From positions 1-64,000 of the forward strand of contig CAZPRY010000013.1 in NCBI GenBank assembly GCA_964589175.1: DNA of 64,000 nucleotides, read 5' to 3'. Position numbers and translations under genes: made by a program. This DNA is from CAZPRY01 sp964589175. Lineage in GTDB: Bacteria; Fidelibacterota; UBA2242. The notes beneath the pieces were generated by a model, which did no database searches, was not told the DNA's origin, and saw only the letters and a list, made by a program, of their open reading frames with translations. The stretch's first letter is position 1. Each line of letters begins with the position of its first letter. Positions 46,761-55,604 of this stretch are shown one piece after another.

Positions 46761-48440
46761 ATGGGTAAACTATTTACTATACAAGAACTACCACCGCAAT
46801 CGGAGCAAGCTTCCAAGATAAAGCAAATGCTCTCAACCTGGTCCAACCGCGTTCCTCATCATGAATACCGGAACTTCGGCAGCAAAATCGAGATAACGAA
46901 ACTTACTCTCCGGCCCTGCTATTCCGTGGTCCTGAAGACGCAATTCGATCAGAGAAATATCGCCGTCAAAAAGGAACCCTACAAGGGCGAGCCCCTGCCA
47001 AAACGGAAATATCAATATCCGGCCGACGTCGATCTCCGGAGCCAGAACGGCCTGGACAACCGCGATTTCCGTGATGCCGAAGGCGCTTTTATCATCGACG
47101 GCAGTCAATCTGTTGAGACCTGTTCCACTTGCGGCGGACGGAGTAAAATTCGATGCGATGCATGTGGCGGACAGGGCAGCGTGACCTGCCCCAGTTGTGG
47201 CGGCAAAGCAAAATCACGCTGCAGTAACTGTAACGGCAGCGGATCGGCAATGGTCCCCTGCGGCTGCCAGCACGGACAGGTATGGGACTATAACATCAAT
47301 CGCATGGTAAGTTGTGGAACTTGCGGCGGTAAAGGCCAGATTCTCTCCAGTTGTTCATCGTGCGGCGGTCACGGTACGATAGCCTGTTCCAAATGCGGCG
47401 GCAGCGGTAAAATCACCTGCTCGACCTGCAACGGCCAAGGCAGTATCACCTGTCCGACCTGCAATGGCTACGGTAAAATTAAAACATACTACGAGATGCG
47501 GCAGCAGCTCCGCTATGATCACGATATCACCACCATGTATTCTTCGAGAATCCGGCAAAATTTCCCGGAGTTCCAAATTTTATCGACCGACGAAGGCGGC
47601 CTGGAATTATTGAATATAACCGAACCCGAGGTCGATGTCGATGTCGATTCGCTGACGGATTTTGACCTGCTTCATGATAAAATTCTAGAAAAAAAGAGCG
47701 CCGCTCTGCAGAAAACCGATCAGAAAACCCGTATTGTCTTCCAAAATCTGCAGATACTTCAGTGGAATGTCTATGACGTCAGCTATCGTTTCAACGGCCG
47801 GGACTACGATTTGCTGGTGCAGGAAAACGGAGACCGCGTTTTTGATAAAGAAGGCCCGATTGCACAGGTCATGAATGGATATCTGGCCGACGCTCGCAAG
47901 GCGCAATCGCGTCGCAGACCATCACACGCCTTGAAGAATGTGAACCTGGCTGCTGAGATGGATCTTTTCGGATTTTTTAAGGAAATCCACGAACTGCAGG
48001 AAAATCTGCAGGAAACGGTCATGGGCCATTACTATTTCGGTATCTGGCCTGCCATCCTGCTGGTGAGCGCGCTCTACTATTTTGCCCGCCTGAAAATCTT
48101 TCAGGCGCCGTTTCTGCTGCTGCCCGCCTTTCAGAATCTTTTCGATAAATTCGAGCTGCTGCCGAAAATTCACATCCACACCATCTCGGTGCTGTTCGTC
48201 CTGATCCAGTTATCCTACTTCGCCGAAAGATCTTATCATTACCTGAAGGATAATGTCGGGCCCAACATCCAATCGTTTCTGCTCCGGGTCTTCGTCGGTT
48301 TTTCCCAGGCCCTTCTATTCGGATTATTGTTCGTGGTTGTGATGACTCTGGTCGAGTATTCGGGCCTGATGCTGATACCCGATTTCCTGGTAATGTACAT
48401 CTACAAAGCCGGCGCATGGCTCTTTCAACTGATTTTCTAA
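46761..48440 (+). CDS. CxxCxGxG zinc-finger membrane protein
   Basis: A 559-residue protein. Residues about 120-238 hold eight or more CxxCxGxG-type knuckles (CSTCGGRSKIRC, CDACGGQGSVTC, CPSCGGKAKSRC, CSTCNGQGSITC), as in the DnaJ cysteine-rich domain but longer; no J domain is present. A middle cytoplasmic region (240-420) is followed by three or four hydrophobic helices from about 428 to the end. The fingers might bind unfolded protein or hold client proteins at the membrane. The next gene follows 13 bases later and also encodes a membrane protein, so they probably act together. Confidence 0.82.
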   Translation: MGKLFTIQELPPQSEQASKIKQMLSTWSNRVPHHEYRNFGSKIEITKLTLRPCYSVVLKTQFDQRNIAVKKEPYKGEPLPKRKYQYPADVDLRSQNGLDNRDFRDAEGAFIIDGSQSVETCSTCGGRSKIRCDACGGQGSVTCPSCGGKAKSRCSNCNGSGSAMVPCGCQHGQVWDYNINRMVSCGTCGGKGQILSSCSSCGGHGTIACSKCGGSGKITCSTCNGQGSITCPTCNGYGKIKTYYEMRQQLRYDHDITTMYSSRIRQNFPEFQILSTDEGGLELLNITEPEVDVDVDSLTDFDLLHDKILEKKSAALQKTDQKTRIVFQNLQILQWNVYDVSYRFNGRDYDLLVQENGDRVFDKEGPIAQVMNGYLADARKAQSRRRPSHALKNVNLAAEMDLFGFFKEIHELQENLQETVMGHYYFGIWPAILLVSALYYFARLKIFQAPFLLLPAFQNLFDKFELLPKIHIHTISVLFVLIQLSYFAERSYHYLKDNVGPNIQSFLLRVFVGFSQALLFGLLFVVVMTLVEYSGLMLIPDFLVMYIYKAGAWLFQLIF

Positions 48441-48453
48441 CGGGGAGTTGCGA

Positions 48454-49020
48454 ATGACTGCTACACAAAGCGAAGAAATGAATAAAAGCGCCATCCTGCT
48501 TGTCCTGCGCGCCTGGTTGGGGAGCCTTGTCGGTATTTTCCGTCTGCAAAATCTCAAATGGTTCGCGTTTTATATCTATAGCATTCACCTGGGATATTTC
48601 GGCTTTACGGAGCTATTCACCGGTTATATCAGCAAAGGATTGCGTTTTTTCCTTTATCCCTGGATCGCCTTTTTCCTCTATTACCGGATTCATCCGGACA
48701 GCCAGTTGCTCCTGCTGATTATTCGGCTGGCGGCCCTGTATTTCGCCGGACATTGGATCCTGCATGCCATTGTGACTTTTTTCAAGACCTGTACCGGAAC
48801 TCTGGACGTGACGCCTCACAAACATATTTATGATGAGGATGTCGAATGGCGCGAAATGAGCCACAGCTTCGAGGGTGAAATCTCGATGGCGATCCTCGCG
48901 ATAACGCTGATCTATTATCAATATCTTTTTCTGCATTACGAGGATATCCCGGTTGCAGCAGCCATTGTCGACGGTTTTAAACAGCTCTTGAATTTGATCC
49001 CGCATCTCGGTTCCGTCTAA
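48454..49020 (+). CDS. Membrane protein partner of the zinc-finger protein
   Basis: The start at 48454 follows GGGGAGTTG, 13 bases after the preceding stop. The roughly 188-residue product has about four or five hydrophobic segments, aromatic-rich (FYIYSIHLGYFGFTELF, FLYPWIAFFLYY), and a charged middle region (HKHIYDEDVEWREMSHSFEG). I do not recognise the family. The tight operon with the CxxCxGxG protein is the only functional hint. Confidence 0.72.
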   Translation: MTATQSEEMNKSAILLVLRAWLGSLVGIFRLQNLKWFAFYIYSIHLGYFGFTELFTGYISKGLRFFLYPWIAFFLYYRIHPDSQLLLLIIRLAALYFAGHWILHAIVTFFKTCTGTLDVTPHKHIYDEDVEWREMSHSFEGEISMAILAITLIYYQYLFLHYEDIPVAAAIVDGFKQLLNLIPHLGSV

Positions 49021-49107
49021 GAAAATATCTCCTGTTTTAAACTTCTTATATCGTAGGACAAACCTCCCTGTTTGTCCATTTGTCTTTTTTCCAAACCTCT
49101 GAAGTTT

Positions 49108-49143
49108 AAAACCTCCCGGAGGTTCAAAACCTCCGGGAGGTTG
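49108..49143. repeat. Small palindromic repeat
   Basis: AACCTCCCGGAGGTT and AACCTCCGGGAGGTT lie back to back with CAA between them. Each is nearly self-complementary and the two can pair with each other. Similar AACCTT..AAGGTT palindromes lie at 5909 and 17045, so this is a dispersed element; it may also end transcription of the membrane pair. Confidence 0.65.
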
Positions 49144-49191
49144 ACCATTCCAGAGCCTACGAAACATTAATCGATAAAGACGATATCCAAA

Positions 49192-49464
49192 TCCATGTCC
49201 CGGGAACGTCACTCTATGTTGTCAATATGCCTCTCTATGTTGCCGGTAAAGGAATCTATGTCTCATGGACATCACTCTATGTTGTCAATATGCCAATCTA
49301 TGTTGCCGGTAAAGGAATCTATGTTTCACGGACGTCACTCTATGTTGTCAAGATGCCTGTCTATGTGCGAAGAATAGAAATCCATGAACAAAATATCCGA
49401 ATCTATGTCGCCGAAACCAGTATCCATGCAGGCGGGATACCTGTTTATTTTTCGGATAGGAAGT
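49192..49464. repeat. Array 2: 21-bp tandem repeat with TCTATG core and 63-bp higher order
   Basis: Units start at 49192 and every 21 bases to 49444. Each begins TCTATG or TCCATG and continues with about 15 variable bases. Three unit types alternate: A continues TTGTCAATATGCC, B continues TTGCCGGTAAAGG, C continues T(C/T)TCA(T/C)GGAC. The order is C-like, A, B, C, A, B, C, A, so the array has grown by 63-bp steps; the units from 49360 on are more diverged and do not follow the cycle. Frames across it are open because 21 is divisible by three. No ribosome site supports coding. Confidence 0.92.
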
Positions 49465-50002
49465 TCGATCTTCGGAAACAGGAAGCGGATGTGCCGGAGC
49501 CGGGTGAGGAAGCCGGGCCTGCTTTCCGGAATATCCTTCTATAAGTTTCGATTGACATTACTCGTTTTACTTCGTAGAATTCATACAAATGCAGCAGATC
49601 ACGGCCACAGCGAAAAGCCAGGGTTTAGGAGCGAGTGCTTTACCGGCCGAATTTATCAGAACAGTTCAGCGGGATATGCGACTGAAATACATACCCCTTT
49701 CAGCAAACAAAAATTGGGGAAGATTGTCAAGCCCATCGATGCGACAAGGCATCACCGATAAGAAAAATAAACGTTCCGAAATTTCGGGACGTATATCATG
49801 CCAAATTGGACGGATATACGAAATGCGTTGTTACAATAGTTGTATGCTAGTGTAAAAATTCCGCACTGACAGCATATTGGTGGAGAATTTGAATATTATA
49901 AAGCGGAATTTAGCTCATTGACAGGTTGGTGCGAAATTAGAGGAATTTATTTTGTTTTTTTTCTTTCCCCCCGCAAAAAAAAGTAAAAGGAACCCAGCCC
50001 AC
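49465..50002. other. Gap upstream of the restriction operon
   Basis: A short open frame at 49589-49855 (88 codons) has no ribosome site and no family I know. The rest becomes AT-rich toward the operon and contains a run of A residues near 49977. Nothing else is seen. Confidence 0.4.
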
Positions 50003-50070
50003 ATTGCAGCACATTTCCAAGCCCCCACGTGCCAACGCACGAAACCAAAGGCTTGCAGAAGAGCTGCAAT
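50003..50070. repeat. Border hairpin S1 upstream of the restriction operon
   Basis: ATTGCAGC at 50003 pairs with GCTGCAAT at 50063; inside, CAAGCC at 50018 pairs with GGCTTG at 50050. Between the arms are GCACATTT, CGCAC and CCAAAG words that recur in the hairpin at 57250-57314. It ends 109 bases before hsdR. Confidence 0.75.
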
Positions 50071-50178
50071 TTTACCTACACACCCCGTTGAAATAGCAAT
50101 ATTTTGTGTGAATGATCATGGATTAGAAAAATGAAAAACTAAGGCGATTTTTAGTAATTTGCGTGATTTAATTTCAAC

Positions 50179-53100
50179 ATGACAAAAGAAAAAGAAATAG
50201 AACAAAAATTCATAAGTAAACTTTCCGACCTCAAGTATACTTATCGCGAAGATATTCGGAACAGGGACAGCCTTGAAAAGAATTTTCGGGAAAAATTTCA
50301 GAAACTCAACAGAGTCAATTTAACTGATTCGGAATTTGAACGGTTACTTGATGAAATCATCAATCCTGATGTCTTCGACTCGGCAAAAATGCTGCGTGAA
50401 CGCAACACTTTCGAGCGCGAAGACGGAACGCCACTGCAATATACGCTGGTAAACATTAAAGACTGGTGCAAGAACGATTTCGAGGTTATCAACCAATTAC
50501 GGATAAATACTAACTACAGCCACCAACGCTATGATGTTATTTTGCTAATAAACGGCGTTCCGGTCGTACAGATTGAGTTAAAAACCTTAGACGTAAGCCC
50601 ACGCAAGGCAATGCAGCAAATTGTGGACTATAAAAATAACCGTGGAAATGGTTATTCAAATACACTGCTCTGTTTCATGCAGATGTTCATCGTGAGCAAC
50701 CGGTCAAACACCTATTACTTTGCTAACAATAATAATCAGCACTTCGCTTTTAATGCCGATGAACAATTTTTGCCTGTTTACCAGTTTGCGGAGAGAGATA
50801 ATAAAAAAGTTGCTCATTTAGATGATTTTACTGAAAAGTTCCTGCCTAAATGTAAACTCGGCGAGATGATCAGCCGCTACATGGTCCTGGTAGCCAGCGA
50901 ACAAAAAATGATGGTGATGCGGCCTTATCAAATCTACGCGGTGGAATCAATTGTTGATTGTATTCACGAAAACCGGGCCAATGGTTACATTTGGCATACG
51001 ACAGGCAGCGGAAAAACACTGACCTCTTTCAAGGCTTCAACGCTGTTAAAAGATAATCCCGACATTGAAAAGTGTCTGTTCGTGGTTGACCGGAAAGACC
51101 TCGACAAACAGACGCGTGAAGAATTCAACAAATTTCAGAAAGGATGTGTCGAAGCCAATACCAATACTTATACTCTGGTACAGCGATTACTTTCGGAAGA
51201 ATACGCCGACAAGGTAATCGTATCCACTATTCAAAAACTTGGATTGGCTTTAGACGAAAATAGTAAACGAAACATATCCAGGAAAGAAAAAAGAAAACTG
51301 ACATATAAAGAACAGCTTGAACCACTGAGTGACAAGCGTATCGTTATTATTTTCGATGAATGTCACCGTTCCCAGTTTGGGGAAAACCATAAAGCAATAA
51401 AAGAATTCTTTCCAAAAGCACAATTATTTGGATTTACTGGAACACCCATTTTTGACGATAATGCAACCTATAAAAAAATAGATGGTCAGGAAGCTTCATA
51501 CAATACGACAGAGGACATTTTCCAAAAGCGTTTGCATGCTTACACTATAACTCATGCTATTGACGATAAAAATGTGCTTCGTTTCCACGTTGATTATTTT
51601 AAACCCGATGGTAATGTAAAAACCAAGCCCGGTGAAGGAATTGCGCAACAGGCAGTAGCTGAAGCTATATTGAATAAACACGAAGCAGCAACTAACCACC
51701 GCCGTTTTAATGCAATTCTGGCAACATCATCCATCAATGATGCAATAAGTTATTATCAGCTGTTTAAAGAAATTCAGAATAAACGGCTGGCTGACGATGA
51801 AAATTACAATACTTTAAATATTGCCTGCGTGTTCTCACCTCCCATAATTCCCGGAAAAAATGGAACCAACGCTAAAAATACTGCCGACATCAGACAAATT
51901 CAGGAGGATTTACCCCAGGAAAGAGCGGACAATCAGGTTGAGCCCGAAAAAAAGAAGAAGGCGTTGAAAGGCATCATTGCCGATTATAATAAACTTTACA
52001 AAACCAATCACCGGTTTGATGAATTCGATTTGTATTATCAGGACGTTCAGCAGCGCATCAAAGACCAGAAATACAGCAATAATGATTATTCACAAGAGAA
52101 TAAAATCGACATTGTCATTGTGGTAGATATGCTGCTGACCGGTTTTGATTCGAAATATTTAAACACCCTGTATGTGGATAAAAACCTGAAATTCCATGGG
52201 TTAATTCAGGCGTTTTCGCGGACTAACCGAATTCTGAACGATACCAAACCCTATGGAAATATTCTCGACTTTCGCCAGCAACAGAATGAGGTCGATAAAG
52301 CGATTGCCCTATTCTCAGGCGAAGAGATAGCAAAAGCCAAAGAAATCTGGCTGGTGGATCCGGCTCCGGTGGTTATTGAAAAATACCAGAAATCAGTCGC
52401 AGCATTGGGCAACTTTATGCAGACAAGCAACCTTGTCTGCGAACCGCAGGAAGTGTATAACTTGAAAGGCGACGCCGCACGGATTAATTTCATTAATCGG
52501 TTTAAGGAAGTACAACGGCTGAAAACGCAACTAGATCAATATACCGATCTGACCGATGAACAAAAAGCAACAATTGAAGAACTTATCCCTGAAGATAAAT
52601 TGCGCTCCTTCCGCAGCTCTTACCTGGAAATGGCGAAACAGTTTAAAGCAAAACAACAGAAAGAAGGCGATAAGGCCAGCCCTGATATACAGCAACTGGA
52701 TTTTGAATTTATACTCTTTGCGTCGGCTTTAATTGACTACGACTACATCATGAAACTGATTTCCCGCTTTACCCAAAGCAAGCCAAGCAAACAGAAAATG
52801 ACCCGTGAGCAGATCATCAACCTACTTTGCTCCAGCGCCAACCTGTTGGATGAACGTGAGGACATCACCGACTTTATCAATAGCTTAGATACAAGCATTG
52901 GCAGAAGCGTAAAGGAAATAGAACAAGGCTACCAGGTTTTTAAAGCCGAAAAATTGGCACAGGAAATACAACAAACCGCCGAAAAGCATGGCCTTGAAAC
53001 CGTTGCACTGAATACCTTTATTGATGGTATTTTAGACCGCATGATATTCGATGGCGAGAAACTGAACGATCTGATGGCGCCGTTGGATCTGGGCTGGAAA

Positions 53101-53202
53101 GCCCGCACCCAAAAAGAACTGGCACTCATGGAAGATCTTGTGCCCATCTTAAAAAAACTGGCCCAGGGACGCGAAATTTCAGGACTGGAAGCGTATGAAT
53201 AA
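50179..53202 (+). CDS. hsdR: Type I restriction enzyme R subunit
   Basis: The 1007-residue motor and nuclease subunit. The PD-ExK nuclease is at the N-terminus, with D119 and E133-L-K135 in RYDVILLINGVPVVQIELK. Superfamily 2 translocase motifs follow: Walker A TTGSGKT at 274-280, DECH at 393-396, FGFTGTP soon after and the motif VI region IQAFSRTNRI. A helical C-terminal region docks to the methylase core. With HsdM and HsdS it cuts unmodified DNA after translocation. No Shine-Dalgarno is visible before the ATG and composition is AT-rich, pointing to acquisition from a Bacteroidota-like donor. The hsdS start overlaps its end by eight bases. Confidence 0.95.
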   Translation: MTKEKEIEQKFISKLSDLKYTYREDIRNRDSLEKNFREKFQKLNRVNLTDSEFERLLDEIINPDVFDSAKMLRERNTFEREDGTPLQYTLVNIKDWCKNDFEVINQLRINTNYSHQRYDVILLINGVPVVQIELKTLDVSPRKAMQQIVDYKNNRGNGYSNTLLCFMQMFIVSNRSNTYYFANNNNQHFAFNADEQFLPVYQFAERDNKKVAHLDDFTEKFLPKCKLGEMISRYMVLVASEQKMMVMRPYQIYAVESIVDCIHENRANGYIWHTTGSGKTLTSFKASTLLKDNPDIEKCLFVVDRKDLDKQTREEFNKFQKGCVEANTNTYTLVQRLLSEEYADKVIVSTIQKLGLALDENSKRNISRKEKRKLTYKEQLEPLSDKRIVIIFDECHRSQFGENHKAIKEFFPKAQLFGFTGTPIFDDNATYKKIDGQEASYNTTEDIFQKRLHAYTITHAIDDKNVLRFHVDYFKPDGNVKTKPGEGIAQQAVAEAILNKHEAATNHRRFNAILATSSINDAISYYQLFKEIQNKRLADDENYNTLNIACVFSPPIIPGKNGTNAKNTADIRQIQEDLPQERADNQVEPEKKKKALKGIIADYNKLYKTNHRFDEFDLYYQDVQQRIKDQKYSNNDYSQENKIDIVIVVDMLLTGFDSKYLNTLYVDKNLKFHGLIQAFSRTNRILNDTKPYGNILDFRQQQNEVDKAIALFSGEEIAKAKEIWLVDPAPVVIEKYQKSVAALGNFMQTSNLVCEPQEVYNLKGDAARINFINRFKEVQRLKTQLDQYTDLTDEQKATIEELIPEDKLRSFRSSYLEMAKQFKAKQQKEGDKASPDIQQLDFEFILFASALIDYDYIMKLISRFTQSKPSKQKMTREQIINLLCSSANLLDEREDITDFINSLDTSIGRSVKEIEQGYQVFKAEKLAQEIQQTAEKHGLETVALNTFIDGILDRMIFDGEKLNDLMAPLDLGWKARTQKELALMEDLVPILKKLAQGREISGLEAYE

Positions 53203-54457
53203 AACAAATAACACTAGAATACTGCCTGAGTTGCGGTTTCCCGAATTTATGGATGCTGAGGAATGGGATGAAAAAAAACTTAACGAAGTCTGTAAAATAA
53301 ATCCTTCAATCAGTAAGTTACCAGAATTCTTTGTTTACATAGACCTAGAATCAGTTGAAGCAGGAGTTTTGTTGCAGAAAAAAATTATAGCTCTTGAATC
53401 TGCACCAAGCAGAGCACAAAGACTATTAAAGGCCAGTGATATTATTTACCAGACAGTAAGACCATATCAAAAGAATAATTATTTTTTTCAAAAAAAAGAA
53501 GACATTGAATATGTCGCTTCTACCGGTTATGCACAATTAAGAGCATTTGAATCTAAAATGTACTTATTCCAGTACCTGCATAATGATTTATTTGTAAGCA
53601 AAGTATTGGCAAAATGTACGGGTTCTAATTATCCGGCTATTAATTCTAGCGATTTATCTGAAATATCTATTGAAATCCCAAAACCAGATGAGCAACAAAA
53701 AATAGCCGATTTTCTTTCTTCACTTGACGAATTAATCACTGCCCAAAACCAAAAACTCGAAGCCCTCCAGGCCCATAAAAAAGGCCTGCTGCAAAACCTT
53801 TTCCCGGCCGATGGGGAAACTTTGCCTTTATTACGGTTTAAGGAATTTGAGGATGACGGAGATTGGAAAATATATACAATTGGTGATAAAGCAAATTTGC
53901 TTTCAGGCTTCCCCTTTAAAAGTTCAGAAATATCGGAAGATTCAAAAGGTACTCCTTTATTGAGGGGGATAAATATTACCGAAGGAACTATTCGACATAG
54001 CCAAGATATTGATAGATTTTTCCTTGGAGAAATAAACGATTTAAAAAAATACATATTACAAATCAATGATTTAGTAATCGGCATGGATGGATCGAAAGTA
54101 GGTAAGAATTCAGCATTGATTACAGAAGAAGATTCTGGCTCATTACTCATTCAACGTGTAGCAAGATTGAGAGCAAAAAACAAAGAAACAATTAAATTTA
54201 TCTTTCATCATATAAATTCAACTAAGTTTCATTCTTATGTTGATAGAATTAATACCAGTAGTGGTATTCCTCATATAAGTGCAAAACAAATTAATGATTT
54301 TGAGATTTATTTTCCTGAAAATCCGAAAGAGCAACAAAAAATTGCCGATTGCCTTACTTCCATTGACGAATTAATCACCACCCAAAATCTAAAACTCGAA
54401 ACTCTAAAAAAACACAAAAAGGGTTTAATGCAACAGTTATTTCCAAATACAATATAG
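53195..54457 (+). CDS. hsdS: Type I restriction enzyme specificity subunit
   Basis: A 420-residue DNA-recognition subunit with two target-recognition domains. Each ends in the conserved helical spacer: DEQQKIADFLSSLDELITAQ then KGLLQNLFP around residues 165-208, and EQQKIADCLTSIDELITTQ then KGLMQQLFP at the C-terminus. The two spacers are internal repeats that set the gap in the bipartite target. It overlaps hsdR by eight bases and lies seven bases before the prrC-like gene. The TRDs are AT-rich and diverged, as usual for specificity modules that exchange between strains. Confidence 0.94.
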   Translation: MNKTNNTRILPELRFPEFMDAEEWDEKKLNEVCKINPSISKLPEFFVYIDLESVEAGVLLQKKIIALESAPSRAQRLLKASDIIYQTVRPYQKNNYFFQKKEDIEYVASTGYAQLRAFESKMYLFQYLHNDLFVSKVLAKCTGSNYPAINSSDLSEISIEIPKPDEQQKIADFLSSLDELITAQNQKLEALQAHKKGLLQNLFPADGETLPLLRFKEFEDDGDWKIYTIGDKANLLSGFPFKSSEISEDSKGTPLLRGINITEGTIRHSQDIDRFFLGEINDLKKYILQINDLVIGMDGSKVGKNSALITEEDSGSLLIQRVARLRAKNKETIKFIFHHINSTKFHSYVDRINTSSGIPHISAKQINDFEIYFPENPKEQQKIADCLTSIDELITTQNLKLETLKKHKKGLMQQLFPNTI

Positions 54458-54464
54458 TTAACAA

Positions 54465-55598
54465 ATGGGTAAACAGAAAAAAATATTAGAATCGCTGGCT
54501 TCTCAACTTATCGAACTGGATAAAAACATAATCCTGATTTATGCTTTTAACACAATCGGTAAAACAAGATTATCCGTTGCATATAAAGACATAACCAAGG
54601 ATAAAAAAAGCGGCAATCATGCCGGCGTTTATTATAATGCCTACAGTGAAGATCTGTTTATTTGGGATAACGACGAAGATAACGATGGCGCCAACGTCAA
54701 ATTAAATATTCATAAAAGCAGTCTTAATCAGTATCATACATTATTAGATGAAAACAACTTAAGAGACAAGCTGGGATCATACAAACCAAAATATGATTTT
54801 CAATTTAACTATTATAACAATACAGCTGAAGGCATAGAATCAGTACAGTTTTTCCTTGAAAAGGAAAAAGACAAGAAAAGCAAGAAAGCTTTAAAAGATG
54901 ATGAAATTTCGGATGCTCCCATAAAAATTTCCAGAGGTGAAGAACAAATATTTATGTGGTGCTTTTTTCTCACATTATTTGATATTGAAGGCTGGACGGG
55001 TGAAGGAAAACAATCCGGTCATTTTTTCATTGACGATCCTGTTTCAAGTCTGGATGACCACAATATTTTTGTCACGGCTTCTTCAGTAATGGAATTAATT
55101 GACCGACATTACAAAACAAGAAAAATTATCATTACGACTCATCATATTGGATTTATATCAATTCTCTCCGACTGGCTCAAAAAAGGAGAAAAGGCAGATT
55201 CCTATAAAAAAGACATCCAGATATACATCTTGAAGAAAAAAGCAGATGAGATTAAATTTGCCAGCCCAAAAAGTGAAGTGCTTTTATATCATCTGGAGCT
55301 TCTTCAAACTTTAAAGAATGCCATTGATTCCGACTCACTTTATGCCTATCATTTCGCAATACTGCGTCAGGTATTAGAAAACATCAGCTCGTTTCTTGGT
55401 GTGGGTCGAATCGCCTATGTACTGGAAAAAATTGGGTATGATGACAGCGAGGACATTTCGCGAATAGTAAATACCATGTCACATAAGAATGTTTTTCGCT
55501 ATGAGGCGAAAGAATTAGTACCTGACAATGAGCAGTTATTTAAAGAAATTTTTGAACGGATACAGAATAAATACACTTTTGAATTGCACACTGGGTAA
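54465..55598 (+). CDS. PrrC-like anticodon nuclease
   Basis: A 377-residue ABC-type ATPase with a small C-terminal domain, close in length to E. coli PrrC (396). Motifs: IYAFNTIGKTRLS (Walker A, residues 27-34); YYNAYSEDLFIWDND (56-70), strongly PrrC-like; signature KISRGEE (154-160); Walker B FFIDDPVSSLDD (187-198); H-loop TTHH (224-227). After the ATPase come R301-x3-E305 (LRQVLENIS) and H340 (NTMSHKN), corresponding to the PrrC catalytic triad Arg320, Glu324, His356 with nearly the same spacing. PrrC cuts the tRNA-Lys anticodon loop when its associated type I enzyme is inhibited by a phage. Position inside the hsd operon fits this role exactly; tRNA target is inference. Confidence 0.88.
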   Translation: MGKQKKILESLASQLIELDKNIILIYAFNTIGKTRLSVAYKDITKDKKSGNHAGVYYNAYSEDLFIWDNDEDNDGANVKLNIHKSSLNQYHTLLDENNLRDKLGSYKPKYDFQFNYYNNTAEGIESVQFFLEKEKDKKSKKALKDDEISDAPIKISRGEEQIFMWCFFLTLFDIEGWTGEGKQSGHFFIDDPVSSLDDHNIFVTASSVMELIDRHYKTRKIIITTHHIGFISILSDWLKKGEKADSYKKDIQIYILKKKADEIKFASPKSEVLLYHLELLQTLKNAIDSDSLYAYHFAILRQVLENISSFLGVGRIAYVLEKIGYDDSEDISRIVNTMSHKNVFRYEAKELVPDNEQLFKEIFERIQNKYTFELHTG

Positions 55599-55604
55599 AT
55601 AATT

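Noticed and set aside
49192..49464. Array 2 as a CRISPR array
   Set aside because: The constant part is only about six bases, units are 21 bp, unit types recur instead of being unique, and no cas gene is near.
49589..49855. An 88-codon gene upstream of the restriction operon
   Set aside because: No ribosome site, no recognisable family, and it runs from repeat-rich into AT-rich sequence.
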